The position numbers were made by a program, and so were the translations under genes. From Gemmatimonadota bacterium (lineage in GTDB: Bacteria > Latescibacterota > UBA2968 > GCA-2709665), in the NCBI GenBank assembly GCA_028874335.1, contig JAPPJY010000009.1:121803-185802 (forward strand): 64,000 nt of DNA, read 5' to 3'. The notes beneath the pieces are model-generated. The model was not told the DNA's origin and searched no databases. It saw only the letters and a list, made by a program, of their open reading frames with translations. Shown here piece after piece: positions 1-9,141 of this stretch. The number at the start of each line of letters is the position of its first letter. Positions within the stretch are counted from its first letter, which is position 1.

Positions 1-1124
1 TTGGCCTTGAACGTCTCGATGATCCTGATGCCGTTTACGGAGGCGCCGGCAACCCTGCCCCTTTCTTTGAGAAGCCTCCGGTTGGCGTTGTCACGGGCGC
101 GTGCCGCGAAACGCAGCACGATCAGATTTATGGCGACCATCCCCAATGCGATCAACGTTAGTGGAACATCGTACGATAACATGACCAGCGCATAAAAAAC
201 CATCGTGAATACGTTTATCGCATTGACGGCCAGTTCGCCGGAAAGCAACCGTGCGACCGTGTCATTCGACGCCACGCGGCTGGCAATGTCACCGGCGTAG
301 CGCTGGCTGAAGAACAACATCGGCAACGTTGCGACGTGCCAGAAAAAGCGCACGGTCGAGATGACGGACAGCTTGGTCTCCATCCTTGCCAGGAGGATAC
401 GCTGCAGCCAGGTCAGCGCGCCCTGGACAACGGCCGCGAAGGCCAGTCCGATCAGCATCGGAGAAACCCAGGCGCTGTTCTGTCCGATGAGTACGTCGTC
501 TATGAACACCTTGATCAGAGTCGGGACGGCCACGCCGGGCACAACGAGGGCCAGGGTCGCCAGCGCCGCGAACGCAAACGGACTACCCGCCTCGCCAAAG
601 CGGTCGCGCAGTCCGCGAACCAGATTGGGCTGCTGTCCGCCCGGACTGAACCCGGACGAAGGCGCGAAACCGAAGCAGACGCCCGCGAAGCCCTGCACGA
701 ACTCCTGCATCGTTATCCTTCGAGGACCTTCGCCGGGATCGTTGATATAGACCCTGTCGCCCTTGATCCCTTCGAGAACGACGAAATGGTTGAACTCCCA
801 GAAGACCACCATGGGAAACGGGACGTCGAACAATTGCTGGTGCTGACTGCGGAAACCCCGGGCAATAAGGCCGTATTCCCGTGCCGCATTCAACATATTG
901 GCGGCATTGGCGCCGTCCCTGGAGACGCCGCAGCGTACCCGCAGCGCTTCGAGGGGCACCCATCGTCCGTGATAGGCGAGAATGATGCCAAGACAAGCGG
1001 CCGCGCACTCCGTGGTCTCCATCTGCAGGATCGTCGGCGTCCTGAAACGTCCGCCCCGATCGGACCGGAGGTTCGGATGCAGCTCAGGGTGGGGATTCAA
1101 TGACTCAGTCTTTCTTTGATCCAT
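1..1124 (-). CDS. NHLM-type peptidase-containing ABC exporter, N-terminal part (cut by window edge)
   Basis: Inner-membrane exporter that would cleave a leader peptide and pump out the product. Reading from about 1124 leftward, the N-terminus is a C39 peptidase domain. The catalytic Cys lies in TTECAAACLGIILAYHG, the His in WEFNHFVVLEG and the Asp in YINDPGEG. The start of the membrane domain follows (LATLALVVPGVAVPTLIKVF), and the frame is still open at base 1, so the ATP-binding domain lies outside the window. The start is either ATG at 1124, overlapping the upstream gene by 28 bases, or TTG at 1100, overlapping its stop; no strong ribosome site favours either. The HlyD-family gene directly upstream supports a paired secretion system. 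The C39 triad is seen; assignment to the NHLM class is inference from the pairing and from family resemblance. Confidence 0.85.
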   Translation of the reverse strand, partial: MDQRKTESLNPHPELHPNLRSDRGGRFRTPTILQMETTECAAACLGIILAYHGRWVPLEALRVRCGVSRDGANAANMLNAAREYGLIARGFRSQHQQLFDVPFPMVVFWEFNHFVVLEGIKGDRVYINDPGEGPRRITMQEFVQGFAGVCFGFAPSSGFSPGGQQPNLVRGLRDRFGEAGSPFAFAALATLALVVPGVAVPTLIKVFIDDVLIGQNSAWVSPMLIGLAFAAVVQGALTWLQRILLARMETKLSVISTVRFFWHVATLPMLFFSQRYAGDIASRVASNDTVARLLSGELAVNAINVFTMVFYALVMLSYDVPLTLIALGMVAINLIVLRFAARARDNANRRLLKERGRVAGASVNGIRIIETFKA

Positions 1125-2344
1125 GGCAGGACGAGCGCGGCTGGCGGTTTGGTGGACTCCCGAATTTCGACGGTTGCAAGCGTTCCGGGTGTGATTTCAA
1201 GGCGGGTGGCGTGCGGTGAGGTCCAGGCGAAGCCGCTACGCGTCGTCGCATCCGGCGTGAGCGCGATTCGTGCCGGATATGGCGGGCCCGCTGCTGAGAA
1301 GGTCCCGGCAAGCTCCTGGTTCTGGAGCACAGCGACCATGCCGTTCAGACTCGCCGGAAACTCGGACACGTGCTCTACAGTACCGATCATGGAGCCGTAC
1401 TCCTCGCGTCGGACGGTGGCGGGAGATACAAGGACGGACATACCCGCCTTGACGCTCTTGCCATCCATGGCAGAGATATAGGTAAGCACGTCCAGACCTT
1501 CTCCACCGGTCTCAATGCTAAGTACAGACTCTCCGGGGTTGAGCGTAGCGCCAATCTGCGCCTTGATTTCGATGATCCTCCCGGAAACCGGAGCTCGAAT
1601 TCGCCAGGTCTCGATAAGCGCCTTGAGTTCGCTGACGTCCAACTCGGCTTTCAGGAGTTCGCCCTTTGCGTGAGAGAGTCGGGAATTGATGCCGCTCCGC
1701 CGCCGAACGTCGTCCACTTCGAGCGCGTCCCGCCGGCGCAGTAATTCGAACAGATTCTGCTGCAAGACGCTCAGCGCCTGTTCGCTTCGCTCGATGGCCG
1801 TCCGATCGATCATACGCTGCGCGAACAGCTTCCGGTCCTCACGAAGGCGCATGTCGGCCTTTTCTTTCAGTTCGCGGTTTATGCGCTCCATCTCGTCCAG
1901 GCGGTCTCGCTGCCTGGCGATGTTCGCCGCCGCGAGCCTGTTCTCCTCATTGGTCTCGGCGATGCGATCCCTGAGTTCCAGTTTGTGCTCGGCCACGAGC
2001 GCGACGGCTCCCTCCAGCCGTTCACTCGTCTCCGCGTCGAAGATTTCAGCCACCACGTCGCCTTCACGAACCTGCTGTCCGACGGTGGCCGTGATTCGCG
2101 CCAGTCTGCCGCCGCCGTCAGACGCCGCGTCGAATACCATGCCCTTGCGACTCAGAAAAATGCCCTCGGCTTCCACGTAGATGGAAATCTCGCCCCAGAA
2201 CCCCCACGCCACAACAGCGCCGGTCAGCGCCAGCAGGACGCAGAGCCACAGCCAGGTCATCGGCGTTGTCACGTACAGCGCGCGGTCCAGGTGTTCGGGC
2301 GTCCTCAGGCGATCAAGCGCCCTGTTCCGGTCGGATTCATTCAT
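1097..2344 (-). CDS. HlyD-family periplasmic adaptor of NHLM-type secretion system
   Basis: 415-residue membrane-fusion protein that would link the adjacent ABC exporter to the outer envelope. A single N-terminal membrane segment lies near residues 28-50 (WLWLCVLLALTGAVVAWGFW). It is followed by a biotinyl-lipoyl-like beta domain, a long coiled-coil hairpin (about residues 110-230, rich in Glu, Arg and Leu, e.g. RQRDRLDEMERINRELKEKA) and a second lipoyl half (IRAPVSGRIIEIKAQIGATL). The C-terminal region has the beta-barrel features of NHLM secretion proteins. It overlaps the start of the exporter gene, so the two are probably translated together. No precursor peptide is recognisable between this gene and 2.8 kb. 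Confidence 0.85.
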   Translation of the reverse strand: MNESDRNRALDRLRTPEHLDRALYVTTPMTWLWLCVLLALTGAVVAWGFWGEISIYVEAEGIFLSRKGMVFDAASDGGGRLARITATVGQQVREGDVVAEIFDAETSERLEGAVALVAEHKLELRDRIAETNEENRLAAANIARQRDRLDEMERINRELKEKADMRLREDRKLFAQRMIDRTAIERSEQALSVLQQNLFELLRRRDALEVDDVRRRSGINSRLSHAKGELLKAELDVSELKALIETWRIRAPVSGRIIEIKAQIGATLNPGESVLSIETGGEGLDVLTYISAMDGKSVKAGMSVLVSPATVRREEYGSMIGTVEHVSEFPASLNGMVAVLQNQELAGTFSAAGPPYPARIALTPDATTRSGFAWTSPHATRLEITPGTLATVEIRESTKPPAALVLPWIKERLSH

Positions 2345-2761
2345 ATCAGAGATGATCGGTAAACCGGTAGAATGTGATTTTTTCGTGTACCCATTTGATG
2401 CCAGCGAATTTAATGCATATCGTCAACCGATGTCAATCAGATTTCGAGTCCGCGCCCCGGCCGTTGGATCGACCGACCCGGACAACCCGCAATCACAATA
2501 AAAAAAAGACCACCCCTTATGCGGGTGGTCTTTTGCCGAACTGCAATCGTCAGTTCGATACTGCCAGCCTGGTTGCGCCGATTCGTCTCCACTGGAGACT
2601 ATGTCAGAAATCTATTATGACATATAGGTGATAATTCCGATCCCTTCAGTGACTTATTCATGAAATTCAGTACGAACCGAAGTTCACAATCCCACGTCGC
2701 GTCGGGCAATTCTGCCGAAACGCCCACTCGTCACCAGAGCCCTGCCGACACACGCTTCGAG
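2345..2761. other. Intergenic region between TonB receptor and secretion genes
   Basis: About 420 bases with no supported gene. It holds the intrinsic terminator at 2498-2534 and an AT-rich stretch around 2600-2650 (TCTATTATGACATATAGG). Promoters for the minus-strand secretion genes probably lie between the terminator and 2344, but I could not pick a convincing -35/-10 pair. Confidence 0.5.
2498..2534 (-). terminator. Rho-independent terminator downstream of TonB receptor gene
   Basis: Perfect stem GACCACCC / GGGTGGTC (2508-2515 with 2523-2530), extended by A/T pairs. On the minus strand it is followed by a run of eight T, so it would stop transcripts from the gene ending at 2762. It also separates that gene from the secretion pair at 1-2.3 kb. 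Confidence 0.85.
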
Positions 2762-5700
2762 CTATCCCCCGAGATGGTAGGTTACAGCCAGCTTCAGCCG
2801 CCGCCCCTTGGGATCGTGCGTGAAGCCGTCGTAGGCCTGCTCGATATTCACGAGAGGAGGCATTGTGTCGAGCAGATTCATGCCGGATAGCGCGATGTTC
2901 AACCCGTTTGGCATGTTCCACAGGAACGTCATGTCCCATGTTACATACGATTCGATGGTACCGAAAATGCTCTTGATCTTCGAATTATCGGAGCCCATCG
3001 ACCCGCGGTCCTCATAAGACGAGATGTAGTTCAGATAGGTCGCGAGACTGTAATCCTGCCAGTAATAGCTCCCCGAAATCCGGCCCTTGAACTTTGGAAG
3101 GGACGTCGCGATGGGATTGCCGAAGTTCAGGTAGCCGGCGGCATCCGCCTCCTCCTGCAGCACCAGGCTGCCCAGCATCAATGCCTTTGTCTCGTACGCC
3201 AGCGTATAGGTGCCTTCCAGGCCGGCCGTGAACAGTCCCGCCCCCTGAGGCACCCTCGTACCCAGATGCAAGTCGATCCCCGAAGTCTTGAGCCCCGGCC
3301 AATTGACGATATTGACCTGCACCCGCTCGAGTTCCGAGGCCGCGCAGGTGCCTGTATCGATCCCGTCCGGGCATACGATGAACTGCTTCAGGGCATCCTT
3401 GTTGGCTTCGTCCGCATAGAGGGCGGTAATGGCGCCGTGAGGCATGGAACCGATCACGTCGCTGAAATCGTAACTCCAGTAGTCCAGTGTCGCCTCGAAG
3501 CCCTTTTCCGTAACCAGGGCAAGCCCGGCGTTGAAGGTGAATGCCCGTTCGGGTTTGAGGTCCTTGCTTCCGATTCTGTCCACCGTCTGATACGCGCCCG
3601 TCTCGTTGATCCACTCGAGCGTGGAGAGCGGGCTTTCATTAACATCGTCCAGCGACGGCGTTCGGAACGTTGTCTGAACCGAGCCGCGCAGGAACACGGA
3701 CTGGTCCGACGATTTCATTAACTGATAGCGCCACCCGAACTTGGGATCGAAACTGCTCGCCACGTCGTGGAACTCGTAGTTGGCTGCGAGCTGTACGTCA
3801 AACGACTCCCCCAGGCTCAGTGGCGTTTCCGCGAATAAGCGATGCACCGTCTGGGATTCATCGTAAGGCCGATGCACGTTGGTGAACGCATAGGGACCGA
3901 ATCGATCCTCCGCCGAGCAGTTCCTGTCGCCCACGACCGGACAGGGGTTGATGGTGACGTCCCCCTCGTCGTTGGGGTCCCCGCTGGCGTTGAACAGGCG
4001 GAACTGGTAGCCCGCCGCGTAACTGGCGACGTCCTCGACCCAGGTCCCGGTCAGCGTCGCGTCGGCGACCAGCATGTCGGCCGTACTCTGCATGTCCACT
4101 TCCTGGTTGAGCCAGAGTCGAAGTTCCTCACTGTTGGCAAGCGCGGCGCGGTAGGTGGGATTCGCCCGGGTTGCGTACGCCGAGCCGTACTGGTCCGTGA
4201 ACTCGATGGCGTTACCGAAGGGATTATAATACTTGCAGTTGCCTTGTCCCGCAACCTGACCGCTCAGAGGGCCGAGGCGCATCCCGGCCAGCGAGGTGCG
4301 ATCCGCCACCACGTCGACGCCGCAGCGCGGCCCCCCGTAGCCCCGGAAGCCGAGGAAGAGCCGCTCGATGTACACGCCGGGCAGGTTGTAGTTGCCTTCG
4401 GTGCGGGAATAGGACAGACCCAGGTCAAATTGGTTCTCCCGATCGCCGAACGCCACGAAGTCTCCGCTCGCGGAGGCCGCCATGCGCCAGGTGAGGGCGT
4501 CGCGGCCCAGCGTGCGGCCCGGGCCCGAGTTTCCAAACGGACGACCGTTGAAATACCAATTCTCGCCACCCTGGCAAGCCTCGTAGTATTCGTCGGTTGG
4601 CGCGGCGCCATAGTCATCGCAGAACGCGCGACGGCCCGGGTGGTCGGGCGCAACCTCCATAATACTGGTGTCCGTGAGGGGGAACGGCGGATACGAAGGC
4701 GTCGTGTACCATTCGGGTATTTTGGCCTGCGCCCACAGAGCCTCAACGTGATACTCCGTTCCATTCTCCAGCTTCCCGTTGATCTCGGCAAAAGCGCGGA
4801 TATGACTCATTTCTTCGACCAGATTCTCATATTGCTGATATCGGAACCGGCACGTCCAGGATTCTCTGAAGCCGCCGAATTCCTTGCACCTCGGGGCGTG
4901 AATGGCGGCGGTCCAGGGTGCGGGCGCCCCGATGGCGAAGGTGCCGGGATTCCCAAGGCTCGACCACCCCAGGCGCTGCCCGCCGCCGTGCCATGGCTGC
5001 AGCAGGTAATCCCTTTCCCAGGACGGTAACGCCTGGCGTCCCCTCCATTCGGCGGAGACGACCGCGTGGGCTTCTCCGAGTTTCCCGCCCCATATCGCGC
5101 CGGCGTTGGTATCGCCGGCGCCGGGAAAGTATTCGTGCGCGGCGGAAACCTCGAAGCCCTCGAAGTTCCGGCGCGTGAGGAAGTTGGCCACGCCGCCCAC
5201 GGCATCCGACCCGTATATGGCGGCAGCCCCTTCCTTGAGCACTTCGACCCGCTCGATGGCAATAGAGGGAATCACGTTGACGTCGACAAAGCGGCCCCCG
5301 ATCAGTCGCGCCGGGACGTAGGTCTGGCGTCGGCTGTTGATGAGCACGAGGGTGCGCGACGCCCCAAGGCCCCGCAGGTTGACGTTCGCGATGCTTTCGG
5401 TGAGTGTGGCGGCCTGACCGGCGTTGTACCAGCTGCTGCGCTCTCCGATCACGCCGTGGCTGGCGCCGAGATTCTTGAAAAAGTCGACGGCCTGAGGAGA
5501 CCCCTGTTCCGCCATCTCCTCGCGCCCGACCGCCACAACCGCGTATGTCTGGTTGATGGGGGATTCCTTGAAGGCCGTGCCGGTCACCACGAGTTCGTCC
5601 ATGTAAAGCAGCGACAGGTCCATACTCAACGCAACGGTAAGGGTCGCGCCGGCGGTGACCGTGATCGTTCGCGGCTCGCCCGCATAGCCGATCAGTTGCA

Positions 5701-5938
5701 CGCCTAGTTGGTGTGTGCCGGCCGGTACGTCGTGGATGGTAAAGCGTCCTGCCGCGTCCGACTCCGCGACCAGGTTCAGCACAGCGATGGACACGTTTGC
5801 GCCTTCAAGCGGGTCCCCGCTCTCGGCATCCACCACGGTGCCGGTCACCGTGCCCGTCGACTGCGCCCCCACCCCGTGCGCGGAAAGAAGAATGGCAGCG
5901 ACTGCCAGTAACGAAAGATACGTACCTCTGAACCACAT
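2762..5938 (-). CDS. TonB-dependent outer-membrane receptor with carboxypeptidase-regulatory-like N-domain
   Basis: 1058-residue outer-membrane transporter for an unknown ligand, energised by TonB. Signal peptide at residues 1-25 (LAVAAILLSAHGVGA then QS). A carboxypeptidase-regulatory-like beta-sandwich covers about 27-115 (TGTVVDAESGDPLEGANVSI). A TonB-box-like stretch (DELVVTGTAF) follows, then the plug, with NVNLRGLGASRTLVLIN and GAAAIYGSDAVGGVANFLTR. The rest is a long beta-barrel with many aromatic strands, ending near KLAVTYHLGG. The ATG at 5938 has a strong GAGGAGG site seven bases upstream. No SusD-like partner or TonB/ExbBD gene is adjacent, so it stands alone. The plug sequence resembles the class found in Xanthomonas and Caulobacter carbohydrate or peptide receptors, but the substrate cannot be told. 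Confidence 0.93.
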   Translation of the reverse strand: MWFRGTYLSLLAVAAILLSAHGVGAQSTGTVTGTVVDAESGDPLEGANVSIAVLNLVAESDAAGRFTIHDVPAGTHQLGVQLIGYAGEPRTITVTAGATLTVALSMDLSLLYMDELVVTGTAFKESPINQTYAVVAVGREEMAEQGSPQAVDFFKNLGASHGVIGERSSWYNAGQAATLTESIANVNLRGLGASRTLVLINSRRQTYVPARLIGGRFVDVNVIPSIAIERVEVLKEGAAAIYGSDAVGGVANFLTRRNFEGFEVSAAHEYFPGAGDTNAGAIWGGKLGEAHAVVSAEWRGRQALPSWERDYLLQPWHGGGQRLGWSSLGNPGTFAIGAPAPWTAAIHAPRCKEFGGFRESWTCRFRYQQYENLVEEMSHIRAFAEINGKLENGTEYHVEALWAQAKIPEWYTTPSYPPFPLTDTSIMEVAPDHPGRRAFCDDYGAAPTDEYYEACQGGENWYFNGRPFGNSGPGRTLGRDALTWRMAASASGDFVAFGDRENQFDLGLSYSRTEGNYNLPGVYIERLFLGFRGYGGPRCGVDVVADRTSLAGMRLGPLSGQVAGQGNCKYYNPFGNAIEFTDQYGSAYATRANPTYRAALANSEELRLWLNQEVDMQSTADMLVADATLTGTWVEDVASYAAGYQFRLFNASGDPNDEGDVTINPCPVVGDRNCSAEDRFGPYAFTNVHRPYDESQTVHRLFAETPLSLGESFDVQLAANYEFHDVASSFDPKFGWRYQLMKSSDQSVFLRGSVQTTFRTPSLDDVNESPLSTLEWINETGAYQTVDRIGSKDLKPERAFTFNAGLALVTEKGFEATLDYWSYDFSDVIGSMPHGAITALYADEANKDALKQFIVCPDGIDTGTCAASELERVQVNIVNWPGLKTSGIDLHLGTRVPQGAGLFTAGLEGTYTLAYETKALMLGSLVLQEEADAAGYLNFGNPIATSLPKFKGRISGSYYWQDYSLATYLNYISSYEDRGSMGSDNSKIKSIFGTIESYVTWDMTFLWNMPNGLNIALSGMNLLDTMPPLVNIEQAYDGFTHDPKGRRLKLAVTYHLGG

Positions 5939-6037
5939 GACGCCTCCTCGCCTTGTGCTATAAAGGCTTGCTGGATGGCCGGTACATCCGCCCGGCCGTG
6001 TCCCTCGGTTCCGGACCCTGTGAATGTGCGTTCCACT

Positions 6038-7594
6038 TCATGCCGACTCCCGTATTTCAGCGCGCAGCCCTTTCCAAACGCAGAACGCCATTCCCAGGAG
6101 AACGACGGCGAACGGGAAACCGGTGGCGAGAGAAGCGGCCTGAAGCGCCTCCAGTCCGCCGCCCACCAGGAGGGCGATTGCGACCAATCCCTCGATCGTG
6201 CACCAGAAGACACGCTGCGCCACCGGGGCATCGATCCTGCCGCCGGCCGCAATCGTATCGATAATCAGCGACGCGGAGTCCGACGACGTCACGAAAAACA
6301 CGATCGTCAGCAGCATCGCGATACACGAAAGCAGCGCGGGAGCGGGCAACTTGTCGAGCATCTTGAAGAGTGCGATCTCGAGCTTCCAGGATTCGACGTT
6401 TCCGGTAACCCCGGTATATCCCTCCACGAGGTGCTGGTGGAAGGCGGTGCCGCCGAATGCGCCAAACCACAGGAGGCACAGGATTGTGGGCATCAGGAGC
6501 ACGAAGACGACGAACTCGCGGACCGTGCGGCCCCGGGAGATCCGGGCGATGAACGTACCCACGAACGGCGCCCACGCGAACCACCATGCCCAGTAGAACG
6601 TGGTCCAGTCACGTACGAATCCGGTATCCTCTCGTCCCATCCAGTTGCTCAGAGGCACGATCCTGGCCAGATACTCGCCGAATCCCGCCACGATACTCCG
6701 AAGCACGTACCCCGTCGGTCCGAGCAGGATCACGGCAAGCAGGAACACGAGCGCGAGCATGACGTTGAACTGGCTCAGACGTTTGATGCCCACGTCGATG
6801 CCCGTCAGCACCGACGTCAGGGCGATGGCGGTGATCACCACGATCAGGGCCACCATCGTCGCGCCGCTCACCGGGATATCGAACAGGTAGTTGAAGCCGG
6901 ACGTCACCTGCTGGACCCCCAGCCCGAGGGATGTCGCCACCCCGAACAACCCCGCGAATATCGCGAAGGTATCGATGACGTGGCCCGGCCAGCCCCAGAC
7001 GCGGTCGCCAAACAGGGTATGGAACGCGGATCGGATCGTCAGCGGCAGTCCGCGGTTGTACGCGAAGTACCCCAGCGCCAGACCCACGACGCCGTAGATC
7101 GCCCAGCCGTGCAGTCCCCAGTGAAACGTCGTGGCCGCGATACCGGCGATTGCGGCCGCTTCCGTTCCCGGGGCGATACCCAGCGGCGGGCTCTTTAAAT
7201 AGTAGACCGGTTCCGCCACGCCGAAAAACAGCAGGCCGATGCCGACACCGGCTGCAAAGAGCATGGCAAGCCACGTCGCATTCGTGTATTCCGGTTTCGC
7301 GCCCGCGCCACCCAGGCGGACCCGGCCGAGCGGCGATACGGCGATGGCCAGGCAAAAGAGCACGACCAGGTTGGCCGAGATCATGAAAAACCAGTCGAGA
7401 TTCGTCGTCAGCCACACGCGGGTGTCTTTGAAGATTTCCGTTGCGGCTTCCCGGAAGATCAGGGCGCCCAGGACAAAGGCGACGATGGTTATACTGGAAA
7501 TCACGAAGACCGGGGTCAGGTAGATTTCCAGACCGAACAGCCGGCGGTACTGCGCGCCATCATGTGATTGGGGTCGTGCTCCCGCTCCAGACAT
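6038..7594 (-). CDS. BCCT-family betaine/choline/carnitine transporter
   Basis: About 518-residue inner-membrane secondary transporter with some 12 membrane segments, probably importing betaine-type osmolytes or trimethylammonium compounds with a sodium or proton gradient. Family signatures are clear: MLFAAGVGIGLLFFGVAEPV, TTFHWGLHGWAIYGVVGLAL, and the Trp-rich substrate-site region DWTTFYWAWWFAWAPFVG followed by TFIARISRGRTVREF. ATG at 7594 is preferred because GGAAGTGG lies about ten bases upstream; a longer reading from a TTG at 7636 has no support. It may form a transcription unit with the receptor gene 100 bases downstream, but the spacing does not prove this. Substrate is inference. Confidence 0.93.
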   Translation of the reverse strand: MSGAGARPQSHDGAQYRRLFGLEIYLTPVFVISSITIVAFVLGALIFREAATEIFKDTRVWLTTNLDWFFMISANLVVLFCLAIAVSPLGRVRLGGAGAKPEYTNATWLAMLFAAGVGIGLLFFGVAEPVYYLKSPPLGIAPGTEAAAIAGIAATTFHWGLHGWAIYGVVGLALGYFAYNRGLPLTIRSAFHTLFGDRVWGWPGHVIDTFAIFAGLFGVATSLGLGVQQVTSGFNYLFDIPVSGATMVALIVVITAIALTSVLTGIDVGIKRLSQFNVMLALVFLLAVILLGPTGYVLRSIVAGFGEYLARIVPLSNWMGREDTGFVRDWTTFYWAWWFAWAPFVGTFIARISRGRTVREFVVFVLLMPTILCLLWFGAFGGTAFHQHLVEGYTGVTGNVESWKLEIALFKMLDKLPAPALLSCIAMLLTIVFFVTSSDSASLIIDTIAAGGRIDAPVAQRVFWCTIEGLVAIALLVGGGLEALQAASLATGFPFAVVLLGMAFCVWKGLRAEIRESA

Positions 7595-7725
7595 CGGGAA
7601 TATCCACTTCCAGCTGGCGAACGGATCGAAATGCAACCTGGAACCGCCTGAGCCCCGCGTTCTCTACAGGCGTTGGAAACGTCAGGGAACCGGCTGCCAT
7701 TCCGATTAATTGCACGCTATTAAGA

Positions 7726-7745
7726 GTGTCTCAAAATGAGACGCT
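7726..7745 (-). terminator. Possible weak terminator after CPA2 gene
   Basis: Perfect inverted repeat GTCTCA / TGAGAC (7728-7733 with 7737-7742) with a three-base loop, 85 bases past the stop of the frameshifted antiporter gene. On the minus strand it is followed by CACTCTTAAT, a poor T-run, so activity is uncertain. Confidence 0.4.
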
Positions 7746-7828
7746 TACACCTAAAAGATATGCGGTCTTTTGATTTTCGCAACCTCTACATTTCCTGTCT
7801 ACGACTGTTTATTGCCATTTCAGGTGTA

Positions 7829-9141
7829 TTATTTCCTGGTTTCTCCGGCACGCATCAGCGCCTGTTTCATCGCGATGGGACCGATCATCTGATTGACCGC
7901 GATCACCGCAACGATCACCGTCATGAAGGCGTCACCCCAGCCCGGAAACCGGCGGGTGACCTCCAGAGCCAGTCCCAGGCTGACGCCGGCCTGCGTGAAT
8001 AGGCCAGGCCCGCGATGCGATTGAAGCGGGGAAGATCGCCGCCAAGGCGCCCACCTGCGTACGCGCTCAGGTAGATGGCGCCGGCTCTCACGCCAACGAG
8101 CAGAATCGCGACGGTCCACGTCTGCATCAGGGCGTCCAGGTTCAGTCCCGCTCCCGCCAGCGTAAAGAACAAAACGTACACGGGAAGACCGACCGACTCG
8201 ATCGCTTCTATGAAGCGGGAACCCTGACGGGAGACGTTCTGCACGGTGAATCCGGCGGTGACGCAGATCAGCAGGGGCTCGAGGTGAATACTGAGGCCGT
8301 ACGCCTCTTTGAGATACGCCGCGAACCCGTGCGAGATGCTGGTCACGAGAAGGGCCGTACCCAGCAACAGCAGCGGAAGGTTCGCCCGGACCCGGTCGAT
8401 ATAGAAGCCCAGCGCCAGCCCCACGCCCAGACCCGCACCGATGCCCAGCAGGACTTCCACGCTCAGGGCGGCAATGAATCCCAGGTCCAGTGCGGCGGCG
8501 GGAGACATCGCCACCTCGCAGAACGAAATCGCGGCGCCGAACAGCACGATCACGAAGACGTCCAGCGCCACGGTGACGCCGAGCGCGGTTTCGGTGAACG
8601 GGCCCGTCGCACGGGTCTCGTTTACAATGGCGATGGCGCTGGAAGGCGACCGCGCCACGGCGAGCACGCCGAAAAGCATGCCCACCGTCAGCAGCTGGAG
8701 ATTCGAAAAGGATGCGGTGAAAGGCAGCAGCGGTGCTGCAAGGAACACGAATGTGGTGACGATGATGAAGACGATGGTGGTCTGGGAGAGGATAGAGTGC
8801 AGGATGACGCTCATCCGCTCCCTCAGTTCGGCCATCCTCAACTCACCGCCCGCCGCCAGTGCGATGAAGGTCACCGCCAGCTCGTTCAAAAACCCGAGTT
8901 GACCCACGGCTTTTCCGGTCAGGAAGCCCATCAGGTAGGGACCCGTGAGCATGCCGACGCAGAGGTATCCGGTGATCCGCGGGAGGCGCAGCCGGGCGAG
9001 GACGTGGCCCGCCGCGTAACCGGAAAGCAGGAGCAGACCGACAACCAGCGTGGTGTAGGCGCCGGGAGCGTCGCCGGGAGGGGTCGAGCCGGCCCAGGCC
9101 ATGAGCAGACTCAGGGCAATGAAGACGAAAATCAGCCTCAT
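7829..9141 (-). CDS. CPA2-type Na+(K+)/H+ antiporter-like protein, frameshifted near C-terminus
   Basis: Polytopic membrane protein of the Kef/NapA-like CPA2 family, about 437 residues if the frame is repaired. ATG at 9141 overlaps the stop of the preceding antiporter gene (ATGA). Features include LPRITGYLCVGMLTGPYLMG and repeated hydrophobic helices. Near plus-strand position 8003 the frame breaks. In the starting frame the end reads GLAYSRRPASAWDWLWRSP and stops at 7921. In the next frame the expected family ending continues as LFTQAGVSLGLALEV through MTVIVAVIAVNQMIGPIAMK to a TAA at 7829. One missing base explains this. It could be a sequencing or assembly error, or a real mutation that scrambles the last two helices. 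Part of a tight minus-strand run with the PII-like and EIIA genes. Confidence 0.8.
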
